Positions 17,855 through 26,089 of a stretch of DNA of 64,000 nucleotides are shown piece by piece. The DNA comes from Parasphingorhabdus sp. SCSIO 66989. Lineage in GTDB: Bacteria > Pseudomonadota > Alphaproteobacteria > Sphingomonadales > Sphingomonadaceae. Made by a program: the position numbers and the translations under genes. Below the pieces are notes generated by a model. The model saw only the letters and a list, made by a program, of their open reading frames with translations, was not told where the DNA came from and did not search any database. How positions within the stretch are numbered: the first letter of the stretch is position 1; each line of letters opens with the position of its first letter. The stretch covers positions 3,013,501 through 3,077,500 of the forward strand of contig NZ_CP136594.1 in assembly GCF_032852305.1 (NCBI RefSeq). The letters run 5' to 3'.

Positions 17855-18481
17855 TTAGCGGCCTTCTATCCTGCTGTTCACCGCAGCAATCGCCTCGCGA
17901 ACGGCGAGGTCTATAGTCATATCCGACGTATCTAGCAAGTGCGCGTCGTCTGCGGCGATCAGTGGCGCGGTGGCGCGGCTTTTATCGCGGGCATCGCGGC
18001 GTTGTATGTTGGCGCGGATTTCATCGCGGTCCGCCTGCTCGCCGGAGCGCTCCATCTCGGCAACGCGTCTGTTGGTGCGGGCATCGACACTGGCGGTGAC
18101 AAACAGCTTGGCATCGGCGTCCGGCGCAATCACCGTGCCGATATCGCGCCCGTCCAATATGGCGCCGCCCGGCTGTTGCGCAAAATCCTGCTGGCGCTTG
18201 AACAGCGCCGCACGCACCTCAGGGTGCACCGAGACCCGGCTCGCCAGCCCGCCGGTGCGTTCATCACGCAACACCGGATCGTCGAGCATCGCATCAGGAA
18301 AAGCGCAGGCTGCAAGAGCGTCTTTTGGATCATCAGGATTGCCGCCCATCAGCGCGACATTATGTCCCACAGCGCGATAGAGCAGCCCGGTATCGAGATG
18401 CGGCAGGCCAAAATGTTTGGCCAATGCCTTGGCAATCGTGCCTTTACCCGAAGCGCTGGGGCCATCAACGGCGATAATCAT
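17855..18481 (-). CDS. cmk: Cytidylate kinase
   Basis: Phosphorylates CMP and dCMP. 208 residues from ATG 18481, which overlaps the preceding gene's stop by 4 bp (ATGA); the open frame runs upstream but the family begins at MIIAVDGPSASGKGTIA, the P-loop. Further motifs: LDTGLLYRAVG, ILDGRDIGTVIAPDADAKLFVTAS and RRDARDKSRATAPL. It sits between aroA and rpsA as in many proteobacteria. Confidence 0.97.
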   Translation of the reverse strand: MIIAVDGPSASGKGTIAKALAKHFGLPHLDTGLLYRAVGHNVALMGGNPDDPKDALAACAFPDAMLDDPVLRDERTGGLASRVSVHPEVRAALFKRQQDFAQQPGGAILDGRDIGTVIAPDADAKLFVTASVDARTNRRVAEMERSGEQADRDEIRANIQRRDARDKSRATAPLIAADDAHLLDTSDMTIDLAVREAIAAVNSRIEGR

Positions 18482-18735
18482 GCTGGCTCCTTCGCATCTT
18501 TGCGGCTGCGCAAGACGCGCCATATGCCGAAGAGCGAGATGATAATCCAGACAATCTGCAGCGAGAACGCGGCCCAGTTGATATTGACCGTCAGCGACCA
18601 GGCGAGCAGCAGCGAACCGAGAATGTTCATGCAGTTGTAGAGGATCCCTAAAGGCTTGTTGAGCACATTGGCATAAAAATAGGCAAAGACGATCAGGCTG
18701 GTGCCCATCCAGCCGACAATATCCGCCAGCATCAT
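18478..18735 (-). CDS. Small three-helix membrane protein, CBU_0592-like
   Basis: 85 residues with three hydrophobic helices (DIVGWMGTSLIVFAYFYAN, GILYNCMNILGSLLLAWSL, AAFSLQIVWIIISLFGIW) and a basic C-terminal tail. The pattern, with N.MN. in the second helix, resembles the CBU_0592 family of small SWEET-like membrane proteins whose function is unknown. It is locked between aroA and cmk by 4-bp start/stop overlaps on both sides, so its translation is tied to two core enzymes. Confidence 0.8.
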   Translation of the reverse strand: MMLADIVGWMGTSLIVFAYFYANVLNKPLGILYNCMNILGSLLLAWSLTVNINWAAFSLQIVWIIISLFGIWRVLRSRKDAKEPA

Positions 18736-20102
18736 GCCCGCACTCCCGAAATCGCTTCCTGTCCACCGGTGGCGCGCTGTAGCAGCTTAGTGAAATCGGG
18801 GAAGCTGGTCGCGACGGGCGATATATCGGCGATGGTAATGCCCGTTTTGGCTACCAGCCCGGCTATGGCGAAGCTCATAGCGATACGGTGGTCAAGCACT
18901 TGCTCTATGGTGACAGCATCATCGGGTGCGAAAGGTTCGCCATCGCGGCCCTGTATCACCAGACCATCAGGCTGCTCTTCCAAGGCAACACCCAACGCCT
19001 TAAGCCCCCGCGCCATTTCGGCGAGGCGGTCGGATTCCTTCACCCGCAATTCCTCCAGCCCGCTGGTGCGCGTTGTCCCTTTGGCCATGGCAGAGGCGAT
19101 GAAGAAGATCGGGAATTCATCGATCATGCTCGGAACCAGCGCCGGGTCGACATCTATGCCGGTCAGCGCGCTGGCACGGACGTGGAGATCGGCCACCGGT
19201 TCGCCGCCGACACTGCGCCGGTCCAGTTCGGTGATATCGCCGCCCATATCGCGCAATGCGGTGATCAGCCCGGCCCGTGTCGGGTTGATACCGACATTGC
19301 GGATAGTGAGGTCGCTGCCCGGAACGATCAGTGCCGCGACGATAAAGAACGCTGCCGAAGAGGGATCGCCGGGCACGGTGATCGTCTGCGGTTGCAAATT
19401 GGCCTCGCCGGTGACGAAGATATGCCGTGTGCCATCATCATCGGTCTCAACCCGGACATTTGCACCCGCGCCTTTCAGCATCGTCTCACTATGGTCGCGC
19501 GTCGGTACCGGCTCGATAATCTCTGTCACGCCCGGCGTATTCAGCGCTGCCAGCATAATCGCCGATTTCACCTGCGCCGAGGCGACCGGAAGCCGGTAGC
19601 AGATCGGAATCGCCGGGCAGATACCCTGCACCATCAGCGGCAGAGTATCGCTCGGGCTGGTGGTAAACTCAGCCCCCATCCGCCCCAGCGGTTCAGTGAC
19701 CCGCGCCATGGGACGACGCGACAGCGAGGCATCGCCGATAAAATTGACGGTGATCGGATGACTGGCGACCAGCCCCATTAACAGCCGCGCCGAGGTACCG
19801 CTATTACCCATATCCAGAGCGGCCTCGGGCTGGAGTAGTGAGCCGACGCCCACACCCTGCACCTGCCATTCGCCATCTGCGCTGCGGTCAATCGTCGCGC
19901 CCATCGCCCGCAATGCGCCAGCAGTGGCCAGCACATCCTCGCCTTCGAGCAATCCCGATATCCGGCTTTCGCCGACTGCCAGCGCAGAAAGGATCAGCGA
20001 GCGGTGCGAAATCGACTTGTCGCCCGGCACCGTTAGCGATCCGGTCAACGGTTTGCCCGGCGCGAAATGCCATGGGCTTGGGGCTTCAGAAGAATGGCTC
20101 AT
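18732..20102 (-). CDS. aroA: 3-phosphoshikimate 1-carboxyvinyltransferase (EPSP synthase)
   Basis: Joins shikimate-3-phosphate and PEP in aromatic amino acid synthesis. 456 residues with GDKSISHRSLI, LDMGNSGTSARLLMGL, SLSRRPMARV, PVASAQVKSAIMLAALNTPG, the class-II-type RDHSE box, MIDEFPI and LEELRVKESDRL. The overall sequence follows class II enzymes such as the Agrobacterium CP4 type, but the position that is Ala in CP4 (NAAT) is Gly here (NSGT). It starts the aroA-small protein-cmk run with 4-bp overlaps. Confidence 0.96.
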   Translation of the reverse strand: MSHSSEAPSPWHFAPGKPLTGSLTVPGDKSISHRSLILSALAVGESRISGLLEGEDVLATAGALRAMGATIDRSADGEWQVQGVGVGSLLQPEAALDMGNSGTSARLLMGLVASHPITVNFIGDASLSRRPMARVTEPLGRMGAEFTTSPSDTLPLMVQGICPAIPICYRLPVASAQVKSAIMLAALNTPGVTEIIEPVPTRDHSETMLKGAGANVRVETDDDGTRHIFVTGEANLQPQTITVPGDPSSAAFFIVAALIVPGSDLTIRNVGINPTRAGLITALRDMGGDITELDRRSVGGEPVADLHVRASALTGIDVDPALVPSMIDEFPIFFIASAMAKGTTRTSGLEELRVKESDRLAEMARGLKALGVALEEQPDGLVIQGRDGEPFAPDDAVTIEQVLDHRIAMSFAIAGLVAKTGITIADISPVATSFPDFTKLLQRATGGQEAISGVRA

Positions 20103-20294
20103 TGGCGGCTTGCCTGTCTCTCATCGCTTGATCTGGAATAACTATTGCCTATCTGCAAGGCACTCGGCTTTTGACAGCGCCGTGAAGCTATGGCAAGGCG
20201 CTGCGCAATTTACCGCCATTGACAGGCGACAATAATAAAAGCCCTTATCCCTTAGGGATTTGGTTGCACTTTCACAGGAAGATTGAGACGAATC

Positions 20295-20609
20295 ATGGCA
20301 AAGCCAGAATGGGGAACCAAGCGAACCTGCCCAGAGACCGGCGAGCGTTTTTACGATCTGGGTAACGACAATCCGGTGACCAGCCCGAATGGCCATAAAT
20401 GGTATCCGGAGCCGCTGCTGAAATCCAAACAGCCGATGCCGTTTGAAGATCCTTCCAAGAAAAAGGAAGATGACAGCGATCTCGCCGATGACGAGGCGCT
20501 GGACGTGGATGAGAGCGAAAACACCGCCGATGCCGATGTGGATCTGGGTGGTGATGAGGATCTGGGTGTCACAAAGTCGTCGGATGACGACAATGAGGAC
20601 GACAACTGA
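20295..20609 (+). CDS. TIGR02300-like small acidic protein
   Basis: 104 residues. The N-terminal half is a conserved basic/aromatic module (MAKPEWGTKRTCPETGERFYDL, then NPVTSPNGHKWYPE) with one Cys; the C-terminal half is a low-complexity acidic tail of Asp/Glu. This matches the TIGR02300 family, widespread in alphaproteobacteria and without known function. ATG 20295 fits the family N-terminus; a TTG at 20283 has a closer AGGAA and would add four residues. It is divergent from aroA and precedes tRNA-Ala. Confidence 0.85.
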   Translation: MAKPEWGTKRTCPETGERFYDLGNDNPVTSPNGHKWYPEPLLKSKQPMPFEDPSKKKEDDSDLADDEALDVDESENTADADVDLGGDEDLGVTKSSDDDNEDDN

Positions 20610-20713
20610 TCCTCGATCAGTCCCGGTACAAAATTTTTGCTTGATGCCCTGATGCGGTTGGACTAGAGGGCTTGCCTCTGGTCTGCCCGTCTATCCCATA
20701 GGGGCAGCAATAT

Positions 20714-20789
20714 GGGGCCTTAGCTCAGCTGGGAGAGCGCTTCGCTGGCAGCGAAGAGGTCACCGGTTCGATCCCGGTAGGCTCCACCA
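20714..20789 (+). tRNA. tRNA-Ala (anticodon GGC)
   Basis: 76 nt beginning GGGGCCTTAGCTCAGCTGGG and ending GGCTCCACCA with the CCA encoded. Anticodon stem CTTCG/CGAAG with loop CTGGCAG gives GGC. The T arm is CCGGTTCGATCCCGG. Palindromic DNA starts at once after the CCA. Confidence 0.97.
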
Positions 20790-20841
20790 GCCTTCGCTAA
20801 AGCTACGGCTGGCAGGCCAGCCGGAGATTTCGCGAAGGCTG
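20788..20841. repeat. Nested palindromes directly after tRNA-Ala
   Basis: An outer pair CAGCCTTCGC (20788-20797) and GCGAAGGCTG (20832-20841) encloses the inner hairpin GGCTGG-CAGG-CCAGCC. The first arm overlaps the tRNA CCA end, and a GIY-YIG gene follows 75 bp later. The location is typical of tRNA-linked insertion points. Confidence 0.6.
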
Positions 20842-20915
20842 TCCGCCGAAGCCGAAGGCGTAGGAGGACGCAGCAAGCGCCAAGCTCTATGCCATAGACG
20901 TAAAAGGGCAAAATA

Positions 20916-21158
20916 ATGCACTACGTCTACATTCTGCAAAGCATCAACTCGCCAGATGAATACTATACCGGCATAACGGCTGATCTGAAGAAACGCCTCG
21001 AAGCCCATAATCACGGTCAATCCCCGCACACAGCAAAGCACCGCCCTTGGCGATTGGTCAGCTATGTCGCTTTTGCCGATGAAGCTAAAGCGCAGGCTTT
21101 TGAGAAATATCTGAAATCCGGCTCAGGCAGAGCTTTCGCTGCGAAACGATTGCGATAG
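20916..21158 (+). CDS. Stand-alone GIY-YIG nuclease domain protein (copy 1)
   Basis: 80 residues, essentially one GIY-YIG domain of the UPF0213/YhbQ-like type: VYILQS for the GIY strand, YYTGITADLKKRLEAHN for the YIG strand with the catalytic Arg, HTAKHRPWRLV, and the Glu in FEKYLKSGSGR. No DNA-binding extension. It lies just behind tRNA-Ala and nested palindromes. A second, different GIY-YIG gene sits between inverted repeats at 38133. Biological role of these small proteins is unknown. Confidence 0.88.
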   Translation: MHYVYILQSINSPDEYYTGITADLKKRLEAHNHGQSPHTAKHRPWRLVSYVAFADEAKAQAFEKYLKSGSGRAFAAKRLR

Positions 21159-21189
21159 GCGCAATGCTAAAGCTCTAAAAGGCTCGAAC

Positions 21190-21888
21190 CTATTCCTCAA
21201 TCTCTTCACTCGTTACCACCAACTTCAAGGTGACACGTTTGGCAACCGGATTACCGTTCGCATCGCGATAGGGTATGTCCTCGCTTAGCCCGCTAGACCC
21301 CAGGCAGGGCTCACGCTCAAAGCTGCGCCGTATTCTGTCAGGTATGTCTCCGCTAAATTCAATGGTGTTGCATTCGACTTGGCGGCCCTCTTCATCCACC
21401 ATAAAATCAACATGAATGGTGAAGTTCCCGTCTATATCTGGTTCACGTTTACGCCAATATAGACGCCCCGCATAAACATCTGAGATTGGCTTACCATCCT
21501 CATCACTTGCCGCAGTAAATTTCGCTCGCTCGGTCACAATCTCGCATGATTTATTATCCAGCGCGGGAAAACCGGAGCTCTCTATTATCGTGCAGCCTGT
21601 GATGTTTCCATCAGCATCAATCGCAAGCTCGTACCGCACCTGACCTTCTTCATCGGCGACCCAAGAAGACAGTGGATAGTCACTCTGCCTGATGATATAA
21701 TCGAAACTTCCGTCGACGGGTAACGGTGGTCGAGAGAGGTCCGGTTGCGGAGGCTCCGATGGTTTGGGAGCGGGCAGAAAAATCGTCGGAACGGTTTTCT
21801 CCCCCCTATCTTCAACGGTCTCCTGACCGAAAGCCGGGGAAGAGGCGGTTAACGCTATCATGATGGGTAAAACGCAGTTTTTTATCAT
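21190..21888 (-). CDS. Secreted protein with TonB-C-like domains
   Basis: 232 residues: signal peptide (MIKNCVLPIMIALTASSPAFG|Q), a Pro-rich linker (PAPKPSEPPQPDLSRPPLP), then two regions that read like TonB C-terminal domains (VRYELAIDADGNITGCTIIESSGFPALDNKSC and IHVDFMVDEEGRQVECNTIEFSG). Unlike TonB it has no N-terminal membrane anchor with the ExbB/ExbD contact His, so it should be a free periplasmic protein. A relative with the same style is encoded at 55210-56313. No clear ribosome site. Confidence 0.65.
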   Translation of the reverse strand: MIKNCVLPIMIALTASSPAFGQETVEDRGEKTVPTIFLPAPKPSEPPQPDLSRPPLPVDGSFDYIIRQSDYPLSSWVADEEGQVRYELAIDADGNITGCTIIESSGFPALDNKSCEIVTERAKFTAASDEDGKPISDVYAGRLYWRKREPDIDGNFTIHVDFMVDEEGRQVECNTIEFSGDIPDRIRRSFEREPCLGSSGLSEDIPYRDANGNPVAKRVTLKLVVTSEEIEE

Positions 21889-21997
21889 GTTTATCTTTAT
21901 AGATGACCTAACAAGGTCATGCGACCATCAAAGCTGCGGTCTGTTCTGACGGAAACGTAAATTCTATACCAAGAACCGCTTTGCCAAGACCTATGGG

Positions 21998-22810
21998 TCA
22001 ATATAGCGGCCAAAACCCGCCCCTGATCGCTTGATGCCTTTCATCGAAACGCTCAATCAAATCCGCATCCGTCGGGCAGACGAGATACCCGCCACCGCTG
22101 GCCAGTTTCTCGGCGATAAACGGCCACATCACATCAGGGGTCTGCGCTGCTTTCCACATGCCGGAAATCGCCGGGTCCATGCGTCTGGCGCCGCCAAAGC
22201 GTTCGGGACGGGCGCGGGCGCCGTCCCAGATATCGGTGTTGAGCAGGCCGGGACATAATATGGTCGAGGCAATGCCCTCAGCCTGCAATTCGGCGGACAG
22301 CGCTTCGGCGGTGGCAAAGCTGCCATGCTTGGTCAGCGCATAGAGCGGGAAGTCGCCATCGGGTGCGACCAGGGAGGCGCTGGAGGCGGTGAAGCCGACA
22401 TGGCGCGGCCCGCTGGCGGCTTCGATCAGCGGCCAAAATGCCTGCATCGACCAGATCATACCCATCACGTTGACCGAAAAGGCCCAGTCAATCGCGTTCG
22501 CTTTGCCCTTGAGCACCGGCGCGCCAACACCAGCCCCGGCATTAAGCCAGAGCAGGTTGAGCGCGATATTGCGATCCGCCAGGGATTGCGCCGCGGCGGC
22601 CAGACTGTCGCGATCGCTGATATCGCCGCCAAGCGCAAAGGCTTCTCCGCCAATATCATCGGCCACGGCTTGTGCCGCCTCTTCGCGGATATCCTGCACG
22701 CACACCGTCATGCCTGCCTCGGCTAGCTTGCGGGCCAGCATCTCGCCTATGCCAGCACCCGCGCCGGTGACCAGCGCAGTCTTGCCTGCAAAGTCCTCAA
22801 GCCCAGCCAT
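21998..22810 (-). CDS. Short-chain dehydrogenase/reductase (SDR)
   Basis: 270 residues, classical SDR fold. NAD(P)-binding TGAGAGIGEMLARKL near the N-terminus, the NAG motif region as LNAGAG, the catalytic Ser in FTASSASL and the YxxxK motif in YALTKHG. It would oxidise or reduce an alcohol/ketone intermediate. It is the last gene of a five-gene minus-strand run with two acyl-CoA dehydrogenase-like proteins, an enoyl-CoA hydratase and an MDR reductase, 3 bp after its neighbour. Substrate unknown. Confidence 0.9.
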   Translation of the reverse strand: MAGLEDFAGKTALVTGAGAGIGEMLARKLAEAGMTVCVQDIREEAAQAVADDIGGEAFALGGDISDRDSLAAAAQSLADRNIALNLLWLNAGAGVGAPVLKGKANAIDWAFSVNVMGMIWSMQAFWPLIEAASGPRHVGFTASSASLVAPDGDFPLYALTKHGSFATAEALSAELQAEGIASTILCPGLLNTDIWDGARARPERFGGARRMDPAISGMWKAAQTPDVMWPFIAEKLASGGGYLVCPTDADLIERFDERHQAIRGGFWPLY

Positions 22811-22813
22811 CGC

Positions 22814-23986
22814 TCAGAGCATCCCTGTATCGGTCGGCAGGCCAAAGCTAATCCGCCCGGCCAGTTCATACACGCCATGTGCCGTTGCGATATGCTGAGT
22901 CGCAACATGCGCGTCGCGGAAACGGCGCTGGAGATTGCTGGTCTCATACACCGCCGCGCCGCCGCCCAGCGTATAGGCGGTTTTGGCAACATCGGCGGCG
23001 CATTCTGTGGCATAAGCCCCGGCGAGGCGCAGCTGCGCGCGCTGTTCGGGTGATAGCTCGCCAGTGCTGGTGGCCGCCTCCCAGCAGGTGGCGATGGCTT
23101 CGCGAAAATACGCTTCCGCCGCACCCAGCTTGGCTTCGGCTTTGGCGATATCGACCTGTGTCACTTGGCGCTCGGCCATGGTCTTGCCGGTAGCCGGGTT
23201 TTTCTTGGCCTTGGCCATCGCCTTGATTTCATCGAGCGCGCCCGCTGCATTGCCCAGCGCCACCGAGGCGACCCCCATGGCGAGCATGCCAAACACCGGG
23301 AAGGTATAGAGCGGGCCCTGCTCCACCGGCGTATCGACGATCAGCGAGACCGAGCGCGCCTTGGGCACCATCACGTCCTTCACTGCCAGATCGCCTGATC
23401 CGGTGCCACGCATGCCCATGACATGCCAGGTGTCGATGCGTTCCACCTGATCCGCGGGGAACAGCATCATCCGGTGATAGGGCGCGCCATTGTCGAGGCG
23501 TTGCAACTCATCATCCTTGAAGATCATCGCGCCGCCGCACAGCCAGTGACAGTTGATATTGCCCGATCCCCATTGCCAGCGGCCGCTGACCTTATAATGG
23601 TCGCCCATATCATCGGCCCGACCCATCGGTGCAAACACGCCGCCGGTGATGGTGCCGGGGTTGCCATAGACCTCTTTGGCGACATCATGCGGCATATAGG
23701 CGGCATTGACCGCGGTGGTAGCGCCGATCATCGCGCACCAGCCGACGCTCGCCTCTGCGCGGGCCATGGCGTGGAGGATAGCAACGATATCCAACGGTGC
23801 CATTTCCAGCCCTCCCAGGCTTTTGGGTTTGACCATGTCGAATATGCCGATGCTGGCAAGGTCATGGGCAATATCGGCGGGGAGATGGCGTGCGGCTTCG
23901 ATCTCTTCCGCGCGCTTGGCGATGGCGGGGAGACGTTCGGCGACCGCCTGGCCCAAAGGGACGATGGTATCTACGGCTTGCATCAT
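22814..23986 (-). CDS. Acyl-CoA dehydrogenase-fold flavoprotein, probably group D flavin monooxygenase
   Basis: 390 residues with the acyl-CoA dehydrogenase fold (N-terminal helices, central beta domain around GRWQWGSGNINCHW, C-terminal helices). The motifs GMRGTGSGDLAVKDVMVP and MVKPKSLGGLEM, the lack of the usual fatty-acyl dehydrogenase signatures, and the ending DAHVATQHIATAHGVYELAGR resemble two-component monooxygenases such as HsaA/DszC that use reduced flavin from a separate reductase. No flavin reductase gene is visible beside it. A good ribosome site (GGAGAG) precedes ATG 23986. Choice between dehydrogenase and monooxygenase is inference. Confidence 0.8.
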   Translation of the reverse strand: MMQAVDTIVPLGQAVAERLPAIAKRAEEIEAARHLPADIAHDLASIGIFDMVKPKSLGGLEMAPLDIVAILHAMARAEASVGWCAMIGATTAVNAAYMPHDVAKEVYGNPGTITGGVFAPMGRADDMGDHYKVSGRWQWGSGNINCHWLCGGAMIFKDDELQRLDNGAPYHRMMLFPADQVERIDTWHVMGMRGTGSGDLAVKDVMVPKARSVSLIVDTPVEQGPLYTFPVFGMLAMGVASVALGNAAGALDEIKAMAKAKKNPATGKTMAERQVTQVDIAKAEAKLGAAEAYFREAIATCWEAATSTGELSPEQRAQLRLAGAYATECAADVAKTAYTLGGGAAVYETSNLQRRFRDAHVATQHIATAHGVYELAGRISFGLPTDTGML

Positions 23987-24000
23987 TTAACTCTCTCCAT

Positions 24001-24080
24001 TCGTCATGCTGAACTTGTTTCAGCATCTCCCGCGTCTGTGCGCAGTGGTTTGAGATCCCGAAACGAGTTCGGGATGACGA
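24001..24080. repeat. Intergenic inverted repeat, family 4
   Basis: Outer arms TCGTCATGCTGAAC... and ...GTTCGGGATGACGA (24001-24028 and 24053-24080), each also a small hairpin. This type of hairpin repeat is familiar from alphaproteobacterial genomes. It fills the gap between two genes of the acyl-CoA operon. Confidence 0.65.
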
Positions 24081-24095
24081 TTATTGTTTATATCC

Positions 24096-25274
24096 TCACA
24101 GTTTCATCAAACTCGCCAGATTATTGCGTTGCATATCACTCGATCCACCAACAATCGGCATACCCAGCAGATCACGCACATGGCGTTCCAGTTCATAGGC
24201 GTCGCTCAGCGCATAGCTGCCCATTACCTGCTGACAGGCCAAAGCAATCTCCACCCCGGTATCGGCGACAAACAGCTTGGCCATGCTGGTCTCGACCGAA
24301 CAGGGCCGCCCCTGCTGCGCCAGCCAGGTGGCGTGATAGAGCATATGCCGTGCCGCCTGCCATTTGGTGCGCGCGGTGACCAGCTTGTGGCGGATTGCCT
24401 GATGCTGGCTGATCGGCTTGCCGAACTGCTCGCGCTCCTGCGCATAGCTCCATGCCTCGGCTATCGCGGCGCGGGCAATACCCAGCGCGACAGCGCTGAT
24501 CTCCAGCTTCTCGACATCAAGTGCACGTCCGGCAAGTTGCTGCCAGCCGCGGTTCCACATCTCCTCGCCACCGACAATCGCGCTGGCTGGCAGGCGGACA
24601 TTGTCGAAATAGACATCCTGACTATGGGTATAGCGCAGATTGACATGCTCAATGTCCTGCATAGTCACCCCCGGGGCATCGGTCGGGACGAGGATGAAAG
24701 ACAGGTTTTTATAGCGCTGATCCGCTTCACCCGAACGCACCAGGCAATAGATGTAATCAGCCCAATCCGCGCCGGTACACCAGCGCTTCGCGCCGTTGAT
24801 GATGACCTCGTCGCCGTCACGCGATGCGCGGGTTTCGACGCTGGCCAAATCGCCGCCGATATTGGGTTCAGACAGGCCATAGGCGAAGAACATCTCGCCT
24901 GATGCCAGCTTGGGCAGAAGCGCCTGTTTCTGGGCCTCGCTGCCATTTTCAGACAGGTTCATGCCGCCATAAAAGCAGGTGTGAATATAAGGCCCGGCCA
25001 GCGCCGCGCTGCCCGCCGACAGTTCCTCAATCACCGCAATCGCCGCGACCAGATCCTGCCCGGCACCGTCATAATCCTCGGCTATGGTCAACCCGGTCAG
25101 ACCCATTTTGTTGAGCTCGGCATAAACCTCACGCGGCCAGCGGGCCTCGCGGTCCCATTTCTGCCGTTCTTCGCGCGGTGCATGTTGGATCAGGAAGCGC
25201 TGTATCTGGCTGCGAATGGCGGAGACATGCTCTGGCTCATCAGCAAAGCTCTGCCAATTATCGGGGAAGGTCAT
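24096..25274 (-). CDS. Acyl-CoA dehydrogenase
   Basis: 392 residues from ATG 25274; a TTG two codons upstream is possible. Typical FAD acyl-CoA dehydrogenase landmarks: GLTGLTIAEDYDGAGQDLVAA, YGLSEPNIGGDLASVETRASRDGDEVIINGAKRWCTGADWADYIYCLVRS and the C-terminal ERHVRDLLGMPIVGGSSDMQRNNLASLMKL. It should introduce a 2,3-double bond into an acyl-CoA, feeding the enoyl-CoA hydratase encoded 2 bp upstream in the operon. Substrate class (straight chain, aromatic or terpenoid/steroid side chain) not determinable. Confidence 0.92.
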   Translation of the reverse strand: MTFPDNWQSFADEPEHVSAIRSQIQRFLIQHAPREERQKWDREARWPREVYAELNKMGLTGLTIAEDYDGAGQDLVAAIAVIEELSAGSAALAGPYIHTCFYGGMNLSENGSEAQKQALLPKLASGEMFFAYGLSEPNIGGDLASVETRASRDGDEVIINGAKRWCTGADWADYIYCLVRSGEADQRYKNLSFILVPTDAPGVTMQDIEHVNLRYTHSQDVYFDNVRLPASAIVGGEEMWNRGWQQLAGRALDVEKLEISAVALGIARAAIAEAWSYAQEREQFGKPISQHQAIRHKLVTARTKWQAARHMLYHATWLAQQGRPCSVETSMAKLFVADTGVEIALACQQVMGSYALSDAYELERHVRDLLGMPIVGGSSDMQRNNLASLMKL

Positions 25275-25276
25275 CC

Positions 25277-26089
25277 TCAATCCCCCGTCAGCTTAGGAGC
25301 ACGTTTCTCCATCATCGCCGCCACCGCTTCGCGTCTGTCATCGAGGAAGTTGGACACGCTCTCATAGCCGATCGACGCATCCATCAATTGCGCCGCCAAG
25401 GCACGCAGCGGGATGTTGGTCACCGTCTTGGTCCAGCGTACCGCCCAGCGCGGATTGGCGAGAATTTTACCCGCAATCTCGTCCACCTTGGCATCAATCG
25501 CGTCCGTCGGCAGGGCATAGTTGATCAGGCCCAGTGCCTGCGCCTCGGATGCGCTCAGCATATCGCCGGTCATCAGCAATTCCTTGGCCTTGGCATAGCC
25601 AATCAGCTGCGGCCAGATCAGCGCGCCGCCATCGCCCGCGACCAGACCCACTTTGACATGCGGATCGCCGATCACAGCCTTTTCATCGGCAATGATGACA
25701 TCACACAGCAAGGCAATGGTCGCGCCTAGCCCTGCCGCGGCACCGTTCAACCGGCAGATGATCGGCTTTTCCATCTCCAAAAGCCCCGAGACAATGCGCT
25801 TGGCATCCCATGCGATACCGCGAAACTTGGCCGGGTCGGAAATCTGTTCTTCAAACCAGTCAAAATCCCCGCCGGCGCAAAAGGCGCGGCCCTTGGCGGA
25901 GAGAATAATCAGGTCGCTGTCGCTATCGCGCTGGAGGTCGGTGAACACTGTTGCCAGCTCATCGTGCATCGCGGCATCGACGCCATTGACCGGATGGTCG
26001 GAGGTGATGAAGGCCTTGAGTATCCGGCCATCGCGCTCAAAGGTGAAGCGGGTGTAATTTGTGTCTTCGATACGAAACTCTGCGCCCAT
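25277..26089 (-). CDS. Enoyl-CoA hydratase/isomerase family protein
   Basis: 270 residues of the crotonase fold. ALSARGRAFCAGGDFDWF-type oxyanion loop is present (SAKGRAFCAGGDFDWFEEQ) and so is the second loop (AGLGATIALLCDVIIADEKAVIGDPHVKVGLVAGDGG). The positions of the two usual hydratase glutamates carry Gly/Ala-rich sequence and VAGDGG, so it may be a hydratase variant, isomerase or hydrolase. The start is ATG 26089, which shares one base with the TGA of the upstream reductase gene; GTG 26092 is an alternative. Confidence 0.88.
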   Translation of the reverse strand: MGAEFRIEDTNYTRFTFERDGRILKAFITSDHPVNGVDAAMHDELATVFTDLQRDSDSDLIILSAKGRAFCAGGDFDWFEEQISDPAKFRGIAWDAKRIVSGLLEMEKPIICRLNGAAAGLGATIALLCDVIIADEKAVIGDPHVKVGLVAGDGGALIWPQLIGYAKAKELLMTGDMLSASEAQALGLINYALPTDAIDAKVDEIAGKILANPRWAVRWTKTVTNIPLRALAAQLMDASIGYESVSNFLDDRREAVAAMMEKRAPKLTGD

